Shown piece by piece: positions 34,794 to 44,700 of a stretch of DNA of 64,000 bases. The DNA comes from Patella vulgata (taxonomy: Eukaryota; Mollusca; Gastropoda; Patellidae), in the NCBI RefSeq assembly GCF_932274485.2, contig NC_065879.2, forward strand, positions 67,167,459 to 67,231,458. Reading direction: 5' to 3'. The notes under the pieces are model-generated. The model did not search any database, was not told the DNA's origin, and was given only the letters and a program-made list of their open reading frames with translations. A program made the position numbers and the translations under genes. Each line of letters starts with the position of its first letter. Position 1 is the stretch's first letter.

Positions 34794-34905
34794 CCTAAAT
34801 AACGGAAACGGTTTTATTTATATCAATGGTTTTAATGGCTTGTCAGCACAGTGTTTTGGTCATTTTGAAACTAATATACGGTAATTTAATTTCTGTGATC
34901 ACCTT
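34794..34905 (-). repeat. SINE family 1 3' end with shared extra flank
   Basis: AACGGAAACGGTTTTATTTA to GGCTTGTCAGCACA, then a worn GGTCATTTTGAAACTAATAT. Matches 30,382-30,487 across the SINE end. A (GA)n microsatellite follows at 34,914-34,942. Confidence 0.65.
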
Positions 34906-34907
34906 GC

Positions 34908-34913
<6 letters not shown>

Positions 34914-34942
<29 letters not shown>
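34914..34942. repeat. (GA)n microsatellite
   Basis: About 14 GA units. Confidence 0.95.
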
Positions 34943-34944
<2 letters not shown>

Positions 34945-34946
<2 letters not shown>

Positions 34947-36420
34947 CACACATTGAGTGGTAGAAATAAACATTACCATCATTAGTTTCACTTTAACACT
35001 AAATGAATAATGGGAGAGCAATTGAGGACCAACATAAGGAATAAGTAACTGAGAAATAAAGGACCGAACAAAAAATCGACTTTAACCGGTAGTCAAAATT
35101 CAAAGTCCGACGGAAGAATTCAGCAAAATCAAGTCGTGCGAGCAGATGAATCAGTCACATAAGAGCATTCCAAATAATGTAATTTATACGCAAAAATTAT
35201 CATAAAGGGAAGTGGTACAACGTGTTCTGAAATTGCTGGGGATAATAAAAGTTAGTTTAGGCCAATAAAGGGAGGTTGAAAGAAGGGGGAGCAGGAAATC
35301 TCTTATAATAGTTTAAATTATCTCGTTCAACACTGAAAACCCGTCTCATCCCACATTTGCGGTCTCTAAATGGTGCACCCTTCAACCACTTTTGTTTTCG
35401 ACTAATCTTCAAACAATTTTTGTTTATGTTAAAGTTAATGAAGGAAAATGTTTATTGACCTTCTGTCGTATTGTCAATATGGATAGTGTATGATAAGTTT
35501 TAAGTAAATATTATATAGATATCTATATCTAATATATCCTGATGAATAATTGATTAAAAGACAATATATTAATCAAATACAACACGTTGTTTCGCCATAT
35601 TAAAACTTAAAAGGACAACCCGTTGACGATGGAAAATCGTTGAAAAGCAATCCTTAGTTTGCGATGATCTTTGCTCACTTCATTCTGTAACCACACAATG
35701 TAGCTAACAGGTTTTCTGGCACATATGTTCCCTCGTCTTTGTTTTCTGTGTTTCACAAGACTCTAACCCAGTTGAATTAGTTCTCTAATTAAGGAAATCC
35801 AGATCAAGTCAGTGGTCTCTTCTCTAGCTCCGGTGTTCCCAATTAAACCCAAGAGTCGCGGTGAATGTGTGATGGGCACACTCATTTATGTATACATATT
35901 TAGTCGAAAAGAATGTGGGAGGTGTTGGGGCGAAATTCCTCCAACAAAGTGTGAAAACCTAAATTGTTTTGGACAAGATGGGATTTCTCTCGAGCGACAT
36001 GGCTATATTAGAACAATTCAAATATAAACTCCAGCAAATTGTTAAGAGCAATCCAAACCATAAAGTCTATCATGGGGACATTTGAAACTCAACTAGACTA
36101 CCGGATACTGGTAGGTATAATTTGAAGACATTTGGCGGAAACGCCCCTGTCGGGACAAAATTAACCATAGCCTTTAGTAACAATAGAAATTTCGATTACC
36201 GTATGTTAGTCTCGAAAGTAAATAGTTCACGAAATTATTTTAATCCTTATTCAAACTGCCATAGCATATTTTTAATGCGTTAAAAATTTGTACACTGGTA
36301 GGACTCATTAAGACCTTGTTGTTTTTCCTAAGATTTAACTTCTGCTGACACCGACGCTGATATCGCATACCAGTTGTTTTATTTTAGTATATCTAGCGCA
36401 TGCGCAAAGATCTTTCCTTT
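34945..36420. other. Intergenic DNA, nothing recognised
   Basis: Non-coding by eye, no clear repeat. Open frames of 60-70 codons here lack support. Confidence 0.35.
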
Positions 36421-36423
36421 ATG

Positions 36424-36460
36424 AAGAAACCGGAGTACCCGGTGAAAACCCACGAGATTG
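36424..36460 (-). repeat. SINE core fragment
   Basis: AAACCGGAGTACCCGGTGAA then AACCCACGAG is the complement of the SINE family 1 core (CTCGTGGGTTTTC, GGGT.CTCCGG). Only about 35 bp are left. Confidence 0.6.
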
Positions 36461-36743
36461 AGAAGGCACACACACCAGGGATCAAAACAACTGCAGCAAG
36501 CCAGAGGTGACATGCCAGTTACAGTTCAAAGCGTGACACTCCAGAAGACTAGACCATCCCAACCCAATCATGTCCACCTTAAACTGTCACAGCGGTTTGT
36601 CACTTTGATATGTTTACATTCAATGTCTTATTTAATATACTTTATTTGAATTGAAAGTCTGACGTGCTTGTCATGGCAACCACTATCGCCAGTAGAGTAG
36701 ACCATGTTTCAAATATTATGTCTACAAATTTCTCAGATTGACG

Positions 36744-36789
36744 ATGTGTTCCGTTTCATTTTTAGCGATGATATTTTGCATCCATTTAG
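36744..36789 (+). CDS. Exon 1A, signal-peptide leader
   Basis: 46 nt, ATG to donor G/GTAAGTG, phase 1. About 100 bp of flank on both sides (ACATGTTTCAAATAT upstream, GTAAGTGATTT downstream) is shared with exon 1B. Confidence 0.75.
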
Positions 36790-37679
36790 GTAAGTGATTT
36801 GTGCCTTTGAGGAATGCTGATACCACTTCTATATTCTACTTAAACATACATTATGCAAAAGCTAAACCTCTGCACCCGTAACGATAGTACCTAACCGCAA
36901 TCGATTGTTGTGAATGAAATATCAAATGGGGTTTAACCTACTTGTAAAATGAAATGAAATGGGTTTAACGTCCTACTGTTCTGCTCCTATTCTAGGCTAA
37001 TGAAGATGATCATTCGTCTTGCAGTGTGTTATGAGAGACATTTTGCCCGGACAACGGCACTATGGCCTACTCTTATATAGAATTCCAACTGCCAAGGAAT
37101 CACATTTTAATGAATTTGTTTTGAACTTGGATAACTCAATTAAATGAAATAAAATACAATGAGGTTTAATGTCTTCCTGTTTAATAATTCAATTAATAAA
37201 CATTTTTATTTTGTTGAAATTTGCAGTTATCCTACACTGGAGGCTTTCTAATAACTGTAGACGTAGTCTTTAAACCAGTATCGTTCTGATTGGATATATT
37301 TCAAGCCCATTTCTCATTTATCAAAAGTGTTGGCAAGGATTCGACTAGAATCTCGAAACATACGTAAAATATGCCTTGGTCAACTAAAAAACGTCTCTTT
37401 CTTAGAAATTACCCAACCTACTCATTTAAGATTATCACTCCTTTAAGAGCGTAAAATTTTATATCTTTAGTTTTATATCCAACCAATGTCGATGCTTATC
37501 ATGGTAGAGATGGGCAAACTCCTCCAACTAATGATGTATCCAGTACAACTCCTACAGCTAAAGGACGTAAGTTAATTTTCTTTAAAAGTAATAAGCGTAA
37601 AGTTCTTACCGGTCATCGTCACAGCTTTTTTTCAAAAGAAAAGACCCTTGCGTTCGTTCAAACGATCGTTGTTCGTTAG
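36744..37679 (+). CDS. Upstream paralogous copy: short secreted protein or alternative 5' exons (exons 1A and 2A)
   Basis: Exon 1A (36,744-36,789, 46 nt) encodes MCSVSFLAMIFCIHL and ends at a strong donor, G/GTAAGTG. Exon 2A starts at 37,471 after TTTTATATCTTTAG and continues VLYPTNVDAYHG, GQTPPTNDVSST. Together they give a signal peptide with a likely cut after VDA. Exon 2A matches the start of exon 2B (40,234), so this is a tandem duplicate. Two readings fit. In the first, exon 2A runs on to TAG at 37,677-37,679 and gives an 84-residue secreted protein with a basic end. In the second, it is spliced at AAAGGAC/GTAAGT (37,566). That 96-nt exon is phase-symmetric and could join exon 2B in frame, giving 297 residues. 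The sequence cannot decide between them. Function unknown. Confidence 0.6.
36946..37113 (-). repeat. SINE family 2, 3' half (in intron 1A)
   Basis: AATGAAATGAAATGGGTTTA, AACGTCCTACTGTTCTGCTC, TTTTGCCCGGACAACGGCAC and ATAGAATTCCAACTGCCAAG in - orientation. The head is missing. Confidence 0.8.
37471..37566 (+). CDS. Exon 2A (paralogue of the start of exon 2B)
   Basis: Acceptor TATCTTTAG/TTTTAT and donor GGAC/GTAAGT; 96 nt, phase 1 on both sides. It encodes the end of a signal peptide and a Thr/Pro-rich stretch (TPPTNDVSSTTPTAKG). Confidence 0.65.
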
Positions 37680-37884
37680 AGGGGTAACATCCGTTCCATT
37701 TAGGGAAATGCCGCGGGTGAATATTTCCTTAAAAACCTACTGAGAGTCAAACCTAGCGTAGGGCAGGAATGAGGGTTTGGGGTGGGACGGAATTCGCAGC
37801 CCCCACCCCGTATTCTGTAACTTTTTAAAAATCAGATTAAATTCGTTCTCTACTTTTCGTGACTACTTCCGCTGTTATTGAGAT

Positions 37885-38025
37885 TGAATAGAGCAGTTTA
37901 CCCGGACAACGGCCTTCCTGCATACCGTATCCTTTGCGACTTCAAACTGTCCAGGTGTCGTTTACTTACACCCGAATTTGTAAATGGGTGAAGCTTGGAT
38001 ATCGTCCTATCCGGAGGACTGGGCA
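37885..38025 (-). repeat. SINE family 2 fragment
   Basis: AGCAGTTTACCCGGACAACG and ACTTCAAACTGTCCAGGTG with a worn head side. Confidence 0.55.
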
Positions 38026-38275
38026 CCCGGGTCAAACAAATCGATAGTACACTACCGCTCTGTTAAAGGGATAAAAAATCAATTAAATAACATGGTTAAA
38101 CACTAGTCTTGAACAGTAAGATCGACACATCAGTGTCTCTTTGATCATTCTATATAAATGTTAGTTAGTTTACTTTATTGGATTGCAAGTGTTTAAGTAT
38201 ACGCTATAGCAACAGGTATCCTCATTCGAGTAGGACATGTTTCAAATATAGTGTGTAAAGTTCCACAACTTGACG

Positions 38276-38321
38276 ATGCGTTTCCTTTCATTTTTAGTGG
38301 TAATGTTTGGTACCCACGTGG
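38276..38321 (+). CDS. Exon 1B, signal-peptide leader
   Basis: 46 nt, ATG to donor G/GTAAGTG, exactly the length and phase of exon 1A. Sequence around it matches the flank of exon 1A (ACATGTTTCAAATAT upstream, TTGACGATG at the start). Confidence 0.78.
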
Positions 38322-40985
38322 GTAAGTGATTTCCTTCTTTAAATGAAATGGGATTTAACCCCCTGCATTTCTAAACCGACTCTTCTAATGAGATTAGGTC
38401 GTAGTGCCGCTGTCCGAGCAAAGCTTCCTTCGTAGCACACACTATACGACGTATGCCCGTCTTCACCAGCCCAGTCATTTTGTTTATCTTGACAGACATA
38501 CAGGCTATAATTACAGAACCCTTTATGGTAGAAAAGACATGATAATCGTGATTGTACCAGAAGAGGTATAATCATAAAGTTACATTTAACCAGGCTGGCA
38601 ATGGGTATTCAAACCGAGGGCAATTCCAGGTAGAATAATTTATCTCTAACGAATATTTGGGACTGGATAATTCCTCGGGGTGTCAGGTTATTGACAGGAA
38701 ACAGATATTTGAAGTGCACTCGATAATAGATGAGATGGTAATTAATTGGTCAGAAATAGACTGAAGTACGCTTGTTTGTAATTTTTCATCTGAAGTATAT
38801 TAAATGAGGCATTTTCAATAATCTTTCTGGCAAATGTATCATTTTACCAGGTTAGATATCAATCGAAGTACAGAAAAGGTGGTAGCCCTCTCCGGTTTGG
38901 GTCAAAATAATATATAGAGGATATTTGTCGTTTTAGAGTGAATAACATATTTTATTTCATCGAGAAGCAAGAAGACTTATATTTTCACGAATGCGTAGCA
39001 TGAGTGAAAATATAAACGTTTTCTTGCTTAGAGATGAAATAAAATATGTTATTCACGACAAAACGACAAATGTTCTATTTATTTTATGATTTTACAATCA
39101 TTTTAGGTAAAAACAACATGGACTACTTTGTCCGCTTCTAGCCAGTGGAATAACACTTTTATTTCACTGATAAAACGCGGTATTCCACTACTGATCATAA
39201 AATAAATTTGATTAGTTCGGTTTGTGGGATGACTGTCTATAGATAAAGCCAGATTTGTATCCATAGAGTAAGCCAAAAATGAAACTAAAATTAAAATTTC
39301 GAAACAAAAGGATCTATCGTATAGAGTGTGTCATTTCTTTCACCGAAGTAACATTACCAGATCAACCCAATACAATAAATTCAGAGCAAACAAAGACGTT
39401 TAGGTCATTTAGACGTTTCATGGTTGTTTATAAATATTCCTATTTTAGCATTAATGTATTTCTTTACTTAACTTTTAAATTTGATCTGTACACAATTACC
39501 TTAAAGATGCATTACGTAAGATTTAAATAAAAAGCTGGTCATTCGTGCTACAATGTACAGATTATAGATAATGAAAAATTAATATATTGAAAATTTCAAA
39601 CAAAGTACTTTAATCTGAGTGCAGTTATGAGTCTTTGTAGGTTTGAGGACCATTGCTACGATAAATAAAGTCTCGATTATCCATTTTTAAATCAAATTAA
39701 GAAATGGCGATTGTGTATTAATTCATTAAACATCACGGCCATTCGATATTAATTATGGGCTTGCCGCGTGAATAAATGTCTAATTAATAATTTATGTACC
39801 ATTTGAAGCCAAAAGAAAGACCTGCTATAGGCAAATTTGAAGTCTTACTTAACGCTTGGTCCGGTTCACGGAGCCTTGGTGACTCAGTGCTGAGTAAGGC
39901 GCTGACTCGCTAACCTGGACTTCCCGGATTGGTTTCCTGCGTTAGTGATACAGAAAGGAGGGCCTGGCGAGAAATATTGTCTAGTCGTTCAGGTCCGACG
40001 ATAGGCCCCATGTACATGTTGTTGTGCTCGTTAAATAACCTTTGACAGTTGGAATTCGAAATAAGAGTAGCCCTAAGAACGGCTACCCGGAAAAATTATC
40101 CTCATAACACACTCTATGGATCAGAAAAGTTGGACGTTAGTCTGAAAATTAATCAATTAAATTACAGTATAAACAAGATACTACATCTCTCGTTTCTATT
40201 CAGTCTAAATGTGTCAATTTTTTTTATCTTTAGTTTTGTACGAAACCATCGTCGACGCTTACACTGGAGATGCTGATATTCCTGGAAAGACTCCAGCTAC
40301 TAACAAAGTCGATACGTCGAAATTGACTCTCGATCAAGGACGAGCGTCGGCATTGACTGCTAATGGTGGACCCAAGTCAACTCCTCCGACTAATGATCTA
40401 CCCAATAATGGCGGGCGAGAGGTGACATTTGCTAAAAGAATAAGCTGCAAGTGCAGTTGCTGTCCTCGTAGTTCGAACTCCGCCACCAACCTTACCGCTG
40501 AGGAACTTGAAGAAAAACTGGAAAACATTACCAAAGCTCTTACCGTGGAAACTGACACGTTGTCATCGAATGTGAGAAAATCCATTAGTATCCCTGACGA
40601 CCGCCCATCGTCACAGTTCTTAGGTACCTTCGCCATTTTGTTTATTACGTTTATATGCATTGCGGTGTCACTTCCGGATATTCTGAAAGTGTTGTATCAT
40701 TTAAATAAGAGGTTCAAGATTGTCGACCGTTGTTGGCCGCTGAGAAAGTGTAAGGAACTCTTTCGACTTCTTAGGAAGAAATGGCAGAACATTGATAAAC
40801 CAAAACTGCGGAGACAAATCATGGATAAGTTGAAAAAGCTGGATAGATGTGGACTCGCAGATAAATGTGAAAAATTGAAAAACATTTTGTCTGAGAAATG
40901 GAGTTTATTTTGGGATAAATGTAAATCTCTAGATAAGTGTAATATGATTGAAAAATGTCGGTCTTTGTGTAGTTCTAGAGATTAA
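38276..40985 (+). CDS. Type I membrane protein with Cys/Lys-rich cytoplasmic tail (exons 1B + 2B)
   Basis: Two exons, join(38,276-38,321; 40,234-40,985), give 265 residues, and 46 + 752 nt is divisible by three. Residues 1-24 form a signal peptide (MRFLSFLVVMFGTHV, then VLYETIVDA) with a likely cut before YTGD. A Thr/Pro/Asn-rich ectodomain follows (GKTPATNK; STPPTNDLPNNGG), with a CKCSCC cluster and two potential NxT/S sites (NLT, NIT). One membrane helix lies in LGTFAILFITFICIAVSLPD. The cytoplasmic tail of about 95 residues is basic with regularly spaced Cys and Lys (DRCWPLRKCKEL, LDRCGLADKCEKLK, WDKCKSLDKC, IEKCRSLC). No known family was recognised. An AATAAA lies 93 bp past the stop. The upstream exons 1A and 2A are its tandem duplicate. 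Confidence 0.75.
38340..38480. repeat. SINE family 2 fold-back hybrid (in intron 1B)
   Basis: A - orientation tail and 3' part (AAATGAAATGGGATTTAACC to CTAATGAG) runs straight into a + orientation body (TAGGTCGTAGTGCCGCTGTC to TTCACCAGCCCAGTC). Confidence 0.65.
38927..39085. repeat. Foldback MITE, near-perfect hairpin
   Basis: The left arm has ATATTTGTCGTTTTAG, GTGAATAACATATTTTATTT and CATC, then GAGAAGCAAGAA. The right arm is its complement and ends ACGACAAATGTTCTAT. Arms of about 70 bp, small loop around 38,990-39,010. It lies inside the intron of the membrane-protein gene. Confidence 0.85.
39086..39212. repeat. Second small inverted-repeat segment
   Basis: ATTTATTTTATGAT at left and ATCATAAAATAAAT at 39,197-39,210 are inverted. 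Inside, GTGGAATAACACTTTTATTT and TATTCCAC form another pair. Possibly part of the same element as 38,927-39,085. Confidence 0.5.
39501..39852 (-). repeat. TTAA-MITE family copy (in the 1B-2B intron)
   Basis: Starts TTAAAGATGCATTACGTAAG, continues with GTCTCGATTATCCATTTTTA, AAATGGCGATTGTGTA, GGCTTGCCGCGTGAATAAAT and ends GCTATAGGCAAATTTG. The right terminal repeat is worn. Confidence 0.8.
39868..40120 (+). repeat. SINE family 2, + orientation
   Basis: tRNA-like head AGCCTTGGTGACTCAGTGCT and GAGTAAGGCGCTGACTCGCT, body TTGACAGTTGGAATTCGAAA, ACGGCTACCCGG and CATAACACACTCTATGG. The tail is lost. It ends 114 bp before the exon 2B acceptor. Confidence 0.75.
40234..40985 (+). CDS. Exon 2B, terminal exon of the membrane-protein gene
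   Basis: Acceptor TTTTTTTATCTTTAG (40,219-40,233), phase 1, open to TAA at 40,983-40,985. Reading from the in-frame ATG at 40,209 would place the start in the intron's polypyrimidine tract. The shared TTTAG acceptor with exon 2A and the exact phase match to exon 1B argue for splicing. Confidence 0.78.
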
Positions 40986-41077
40986 CTGTTTATTCTCCTG
41001 TAGTAGTAAGCGCAGGAGAACCGCACCACACACATACAAACATAGCCCCAGACACACAACACACTTAAATTGCAAGC

Positions 41078-41083
41078 AATAAA
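41078..41083 (+). terminator. Poly(A) signal AATAAA
   Basis: AATAAA 93 bp past the TAA of exon 2B, in a C/A-rich 3' region. Confidence 0.6.
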
Positions 41084-41089
41084 CAACAA

Positions 41090-42270
41090 AAATATTATTA
41101 TCAAGTCAGTTGAATGGATCCGATCGTAAGGGGTTCACTGTAGTGATAAAGTCTTTTCTTAAATGGAGCCCCAAATAAAATCGAAATTACAAGGGCAACA
41201 ATCTACAAACAGGGGAATATTTCCCAAATATGTGTACGTGTATGTGTTATTTTCGTGTATGTCATAATCGGCTGTGTGGTTAAACGCATGTCAAAATGTT
41301 AGTTCATAAGAGAAACCCGTTTAGTTCCATTTGGTGTGTAGAATTGAGGATTTAAAACATTATAAGCTTGATAAAATATACGAACATTCTAAACATGTTG
41401 GGCCACTAGACCATTTTCAAAATAAAACATGAGCTGAGTACAAGAAAGAAACAATGTACATGTAAATGATGATACTGGCATTGACGGTAGTTGTTTGCTG
41501 TAAGTAGTCTCTATACAGCTTTGTGACTAGACTACTACAAAGGGCGATAATCCGCATAAGGGTTGTATTTACATTTTAGGAATAAAATTGAATAGATGAA
41601 ATACCTTTTATTATTAAACTGTATCATTGAACAAATATGACCAGCCTATGGAAGAAAAGAAGCTTACGTTGTTTAGAATTTATATTTATATTAAGTTCAA
41701 GTTTTACAAAAGATAGCTTTAGATTAGTCTAATACTTAGGTATTTGTGTATCTTTTGCAAATATTTGTTCTGCGAAGTTGTACTATTATAAAACAAATAT
41801 GGTTCGCCTGTCATTCATTTATTAAAAACCATTAAATATTCAAACTGCAACGCCAAAAATATTGCACTATGATGGATCCCTGTCAGGGCTCACTGTTATG
41901 CAGATTCGTTTAAGTGGTAGTTAATAACCGCCAGGGTCAGACCACCAATGTAGTTCCTCCCAATACCTGTCTTTCTCCCCCCCCCCCCCAGCGACCTTTC
42001 TCCCCATTTGCATGGCTATTTGCATGTTGATTATTTAGTTCCTTGCTGAAGCGGGTGTGAACTGACATCTTTTGGTAAATATTCATGGTTTAGAAGGGAA
42101 AGGATAATAGAGTAAAGAGAGGTAAGTCACGGTGGTGTGTAGTGCGGCTATGTTTTGGGAAAAGTTGGTGATGGAAAAATAGACAAATAGACCAGAATTA
42201 ACAATGAAGTCAATGGGCAAAATTATTGGTGATCTACTTCCCTATTGCCGGAAAATCTTATATGGAGTTA
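41090..42270. other. Intergenic DNA, nothing recognised
   Basis: Non-coding, with a poly-C tract at about 41,979-41,989. Confidence 0.35.
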
Positions 42271-42403
42271 CCCCCCATATATAATGATGTCCAAAAGAAA
42301 GTATACACACTAAAAGTATGACTACTGTCTGATTCATCGTAAATTTTAAACGGATTTCTTCGATTATGAACAAACTACTTAACGTTGGTTATTATAAACT
42401 TAC

Positions 42404-42442
42404 CTGTGTGTTTGTAATGAACTCCCGTTCGATAAAATCCAT
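42404..42442 (-). CDS. Candidate first exon MDFIEREFITNTQ, left arm
   Basis: On the - strand ATG at 42,442 opens 13 codons, MDFIEREFITNTQ, ending ACACAG/GTAAGTTTAT, a textbook donor in phase 0. The upstream A/T-rich leader is conserved with the right arm. No downstream exon was found. Could be a real leader exon, a duplicated dead one, or part of a transposon. Confidence 0.45.
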
Positions 42443-42602
42443 TGCACAACTAATTATCACAACGATGAAAACAAGTTCTCTCTTGAAAAATTGAAATATC
42501 ACAAACTTTTCCCAGAGAAAAATACCAATATGAAAGATGGTTACGTCACTCTGCGGAAGATATCATTTCGTATTAGCGGTGACAGCATAGGAAATTCAAG
42601 TA

Positions 42603-43550
42603 CAATTACGACAAGAATCCATGACCACTCGGACCAAAGATCACTCGGTTCAAGACCAGTCGGACCAAGTGATAGACCACTCAGCCCAAACAAATAGACT
42701 ACTCGGACCATACAAAAAGACTATTCGGACCCAACAGAAAGACGACTCGGACCAATAATAAAATGTTGTTTTAATAAATTGATAATTGCGTTTGTTTTAA
42801 TATAATTACTCGAACCAATAATAAAGTGTTATTTTAATAAATTGATAATTGTGTTTATTTTAATATGACTACTCGAACCAATAATAAAGTGTTATTTGAA
42901 TAAATTGATAATTGTGTGTGTTTTAATATGACTACTCGAACTAATAATAACGTGTTGTTTGAATAAATTGATAATTGTATTCCAAATCGCAAAATATCGA
43001 GAACCACACTTGTAGTCACGTTTAAAAAGGGGCATATAAACGTCCGGTCTTCGTATTATTATGTGCTGTTTATATTAACGCATCAAGGGCGGATAACTTG
43101 AAAACGTGTCTCCACCTCCCCCCCCCCCCATATATAGTAACCCAGGGGTTAGTGGGGTAGAACGGAATGAAACCACTGGGGATACCGCGAATGTGGAAAA
43201 AGTAAAATTAGGCTATCAGACAAGAACAGTATACCCGTATATGTAGAAACTGTCAAAAGTCTGGAAATACCGAGTCTCATTGCAAGAGTAAAGAAAAATT
43301 AGATTGATATTTTTTTTTGGCACCATTATTAATTAATTTTAAAACTAATCGTTGATTTATTTACGTACACAAAATTGAACCAAACAACTCTAAATATAAG
43401 AATTCCGTATAAGAATTATTTGCTTCTTTGTATTGTGATTTAATAATAACTAAATAGCATATTGTCTAGCCTTATAATATAATTTAATTGGTCCGACTGG
43501 TCTTAGTCCGAGTAGTCTTTGGTCCGAGTGGTCTGGATACCTACGACAAT
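42603..43550. repeat. Inverted-repeat element with four 68-bp tandem units
   Basis: The left arm 42,603-42,667 (GACCACTCGGACCAAAGA, AAGACCAGTCGGACCAA) is complemented at 43,486-43,550. Inside the left side are further ACTCGGACC words, then about four tandem units of 65-70 bp with ACTACTCGAACCAATAATAA, GTGTTATTTTAATAAATTG and ATAATTGTGT (42,710-42,978). No coding capacity. Probably a non-autonomous DNA element in the spacer of the larger inverted duplication. Confidence 0.75.
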
Positions 43551-43559
43551 TGGCATTGA

Positions 43560-44320
43560 GTTTGAGCGTTCGCACACATAACTACCCGCATTCCTGTATT
43601 TAGTTACCGTCTTTTACATTCTAGTAAAATCTCTGCAAATTTTATAGCTTTACTTTTTGAAATATTTTGTTCTAATTATTTGATTAGCGACTCGGATGGG
43701 ATTATTTACTTTTGAACACGCATGCCGCACAAACACAACTATACATTCGTTTTACGGGCTTTATCACACTTCGGTCAAAACTGTCGAATCGAGAATTAAT
43801 GTTCCGCTTCTTACGGGGTCATACGGGCTTAGTAGCATTATATACCCACCCGGGCACCCAATACGGCAATAGACACGCTGAGGGCTGCCGCAACACGCTT
43901 AAAGATGTTACTGAAGCGGTTATTATTCGATCGAAAGAATGCGTATAAAATTAAAAATACACTCAGAGAATTCGGAGGTAAGCTTCGTGATCCTTGTTAA
44001 ATTATCTATAACATGAAGAAGATAGGATATTTATAGTTTATTCATGACTTTATTTTTACGAGTATCCGTGCAATCAGTGATATTTTAATTGTGAAGAAAA
44101 TTTGATAGACTGGCGATCAATGGTTTCCATATAAATCTCCTATGTAATTGCCTTCAATTGATATTTTTCGTCGCCCAAACCCATATACGATCAAAATGAT
44201 CGCGCTGTCAAACTATCTTTCAATGTTAACCAACCCCCGCAACAGGTATATTGGATTCGACCAATACGTCACGAAGACATCGTTGACTCGACTCTGTCGA
44301 AATTACAAGTAAATTTTCAA
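43560..44320. other. Spacer with an unassigned 78-codon frame
   Basis: The frame at 43,712-43,948 (+) has no recognisable domain, signal peptide or splice site that would make it an exon. Otherwise AT-rich. Confidence 0.3.
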
Positions 44321-44369
44321 ATTTTTCAAGAGAGAAATTGTTCTCATCGTTGTGATAATTAGTTGTGCA

Positions 44370-44408
44370 ATGGATTTTATCGAACGGGAGTTCATTACAA
44401 ACACACAG
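44370..44408 (+). CDS. Candidate first exon MDFIEREFITNTQ, right arm
   Basis: Mirror image of 42,404-42,442 with an identical 13-codon exon and donor CAG/GTAAGTTTAT. It points to the right, towards the convergent EF-hand gene. A transcript from here would need to cross or use introns beyond 45,740. No acceptor-exon pair was identified. Confidence 0.45.
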
Positions 44409-44700
44409 GTAAGTTTATAATAACCAAAGTTAAGTAGTTTGTTCATAATCGAAGAAATCCGTTTAAAATTTACGATGAATCAGACAGTAAATTTTGTTTA
44501 GATTAAAAACATTTGATAAAGTATTACTGAGTTTGTCTCTGGCATCCAAACTCAACATTTCTTAGCAAAATAAAAATGTGAAACAAATTGACATTCTACC
44601 CAGATACCGTATACCATGGAAAAACGACTTTGGTTGATGCACCACAAAATGCACAGTTTATACTTTCTTTTGGACATTAGTATATTATATATTGTAAATA

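Larger units (their letters stand above)
42275..44700. repeat. 2.4-kb inverted duplication, each arm with a candidate first exon
   Basis: The left arm 42,275-42,495 is the near-exact complement of 44,325-44,495. The match resumes at about 44,655-44,690 after a 150-160 bp insertion in the right arm. Differences within the core arms are few (for example TTAACGTTGG against TTAACTTTGG). Both arms contain ATGGATTTTATCGAACGGGA and a GTAAGT donor. The 1.8-kb spacer holds the 42,603-43,550 element and unassigned DNA. Confidence 0.88.

Noticed and set aside
40209-40211. ATG at 40,209 as the start of the membrane protein
   Set aside because: The codons before 40,234 are the polypyrimidine tract and acceptor. 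Exon 1B gives a proper signal peptide in the matching phase, and exon 2A repeats the same acceptor design.
43712-43948. 78-codon frame as the gene inside the inverted duplication
   Set aside because: No domain, no splice sites and no relation to the MDFIEREFITNTQ exons. Recorded only as spacer.
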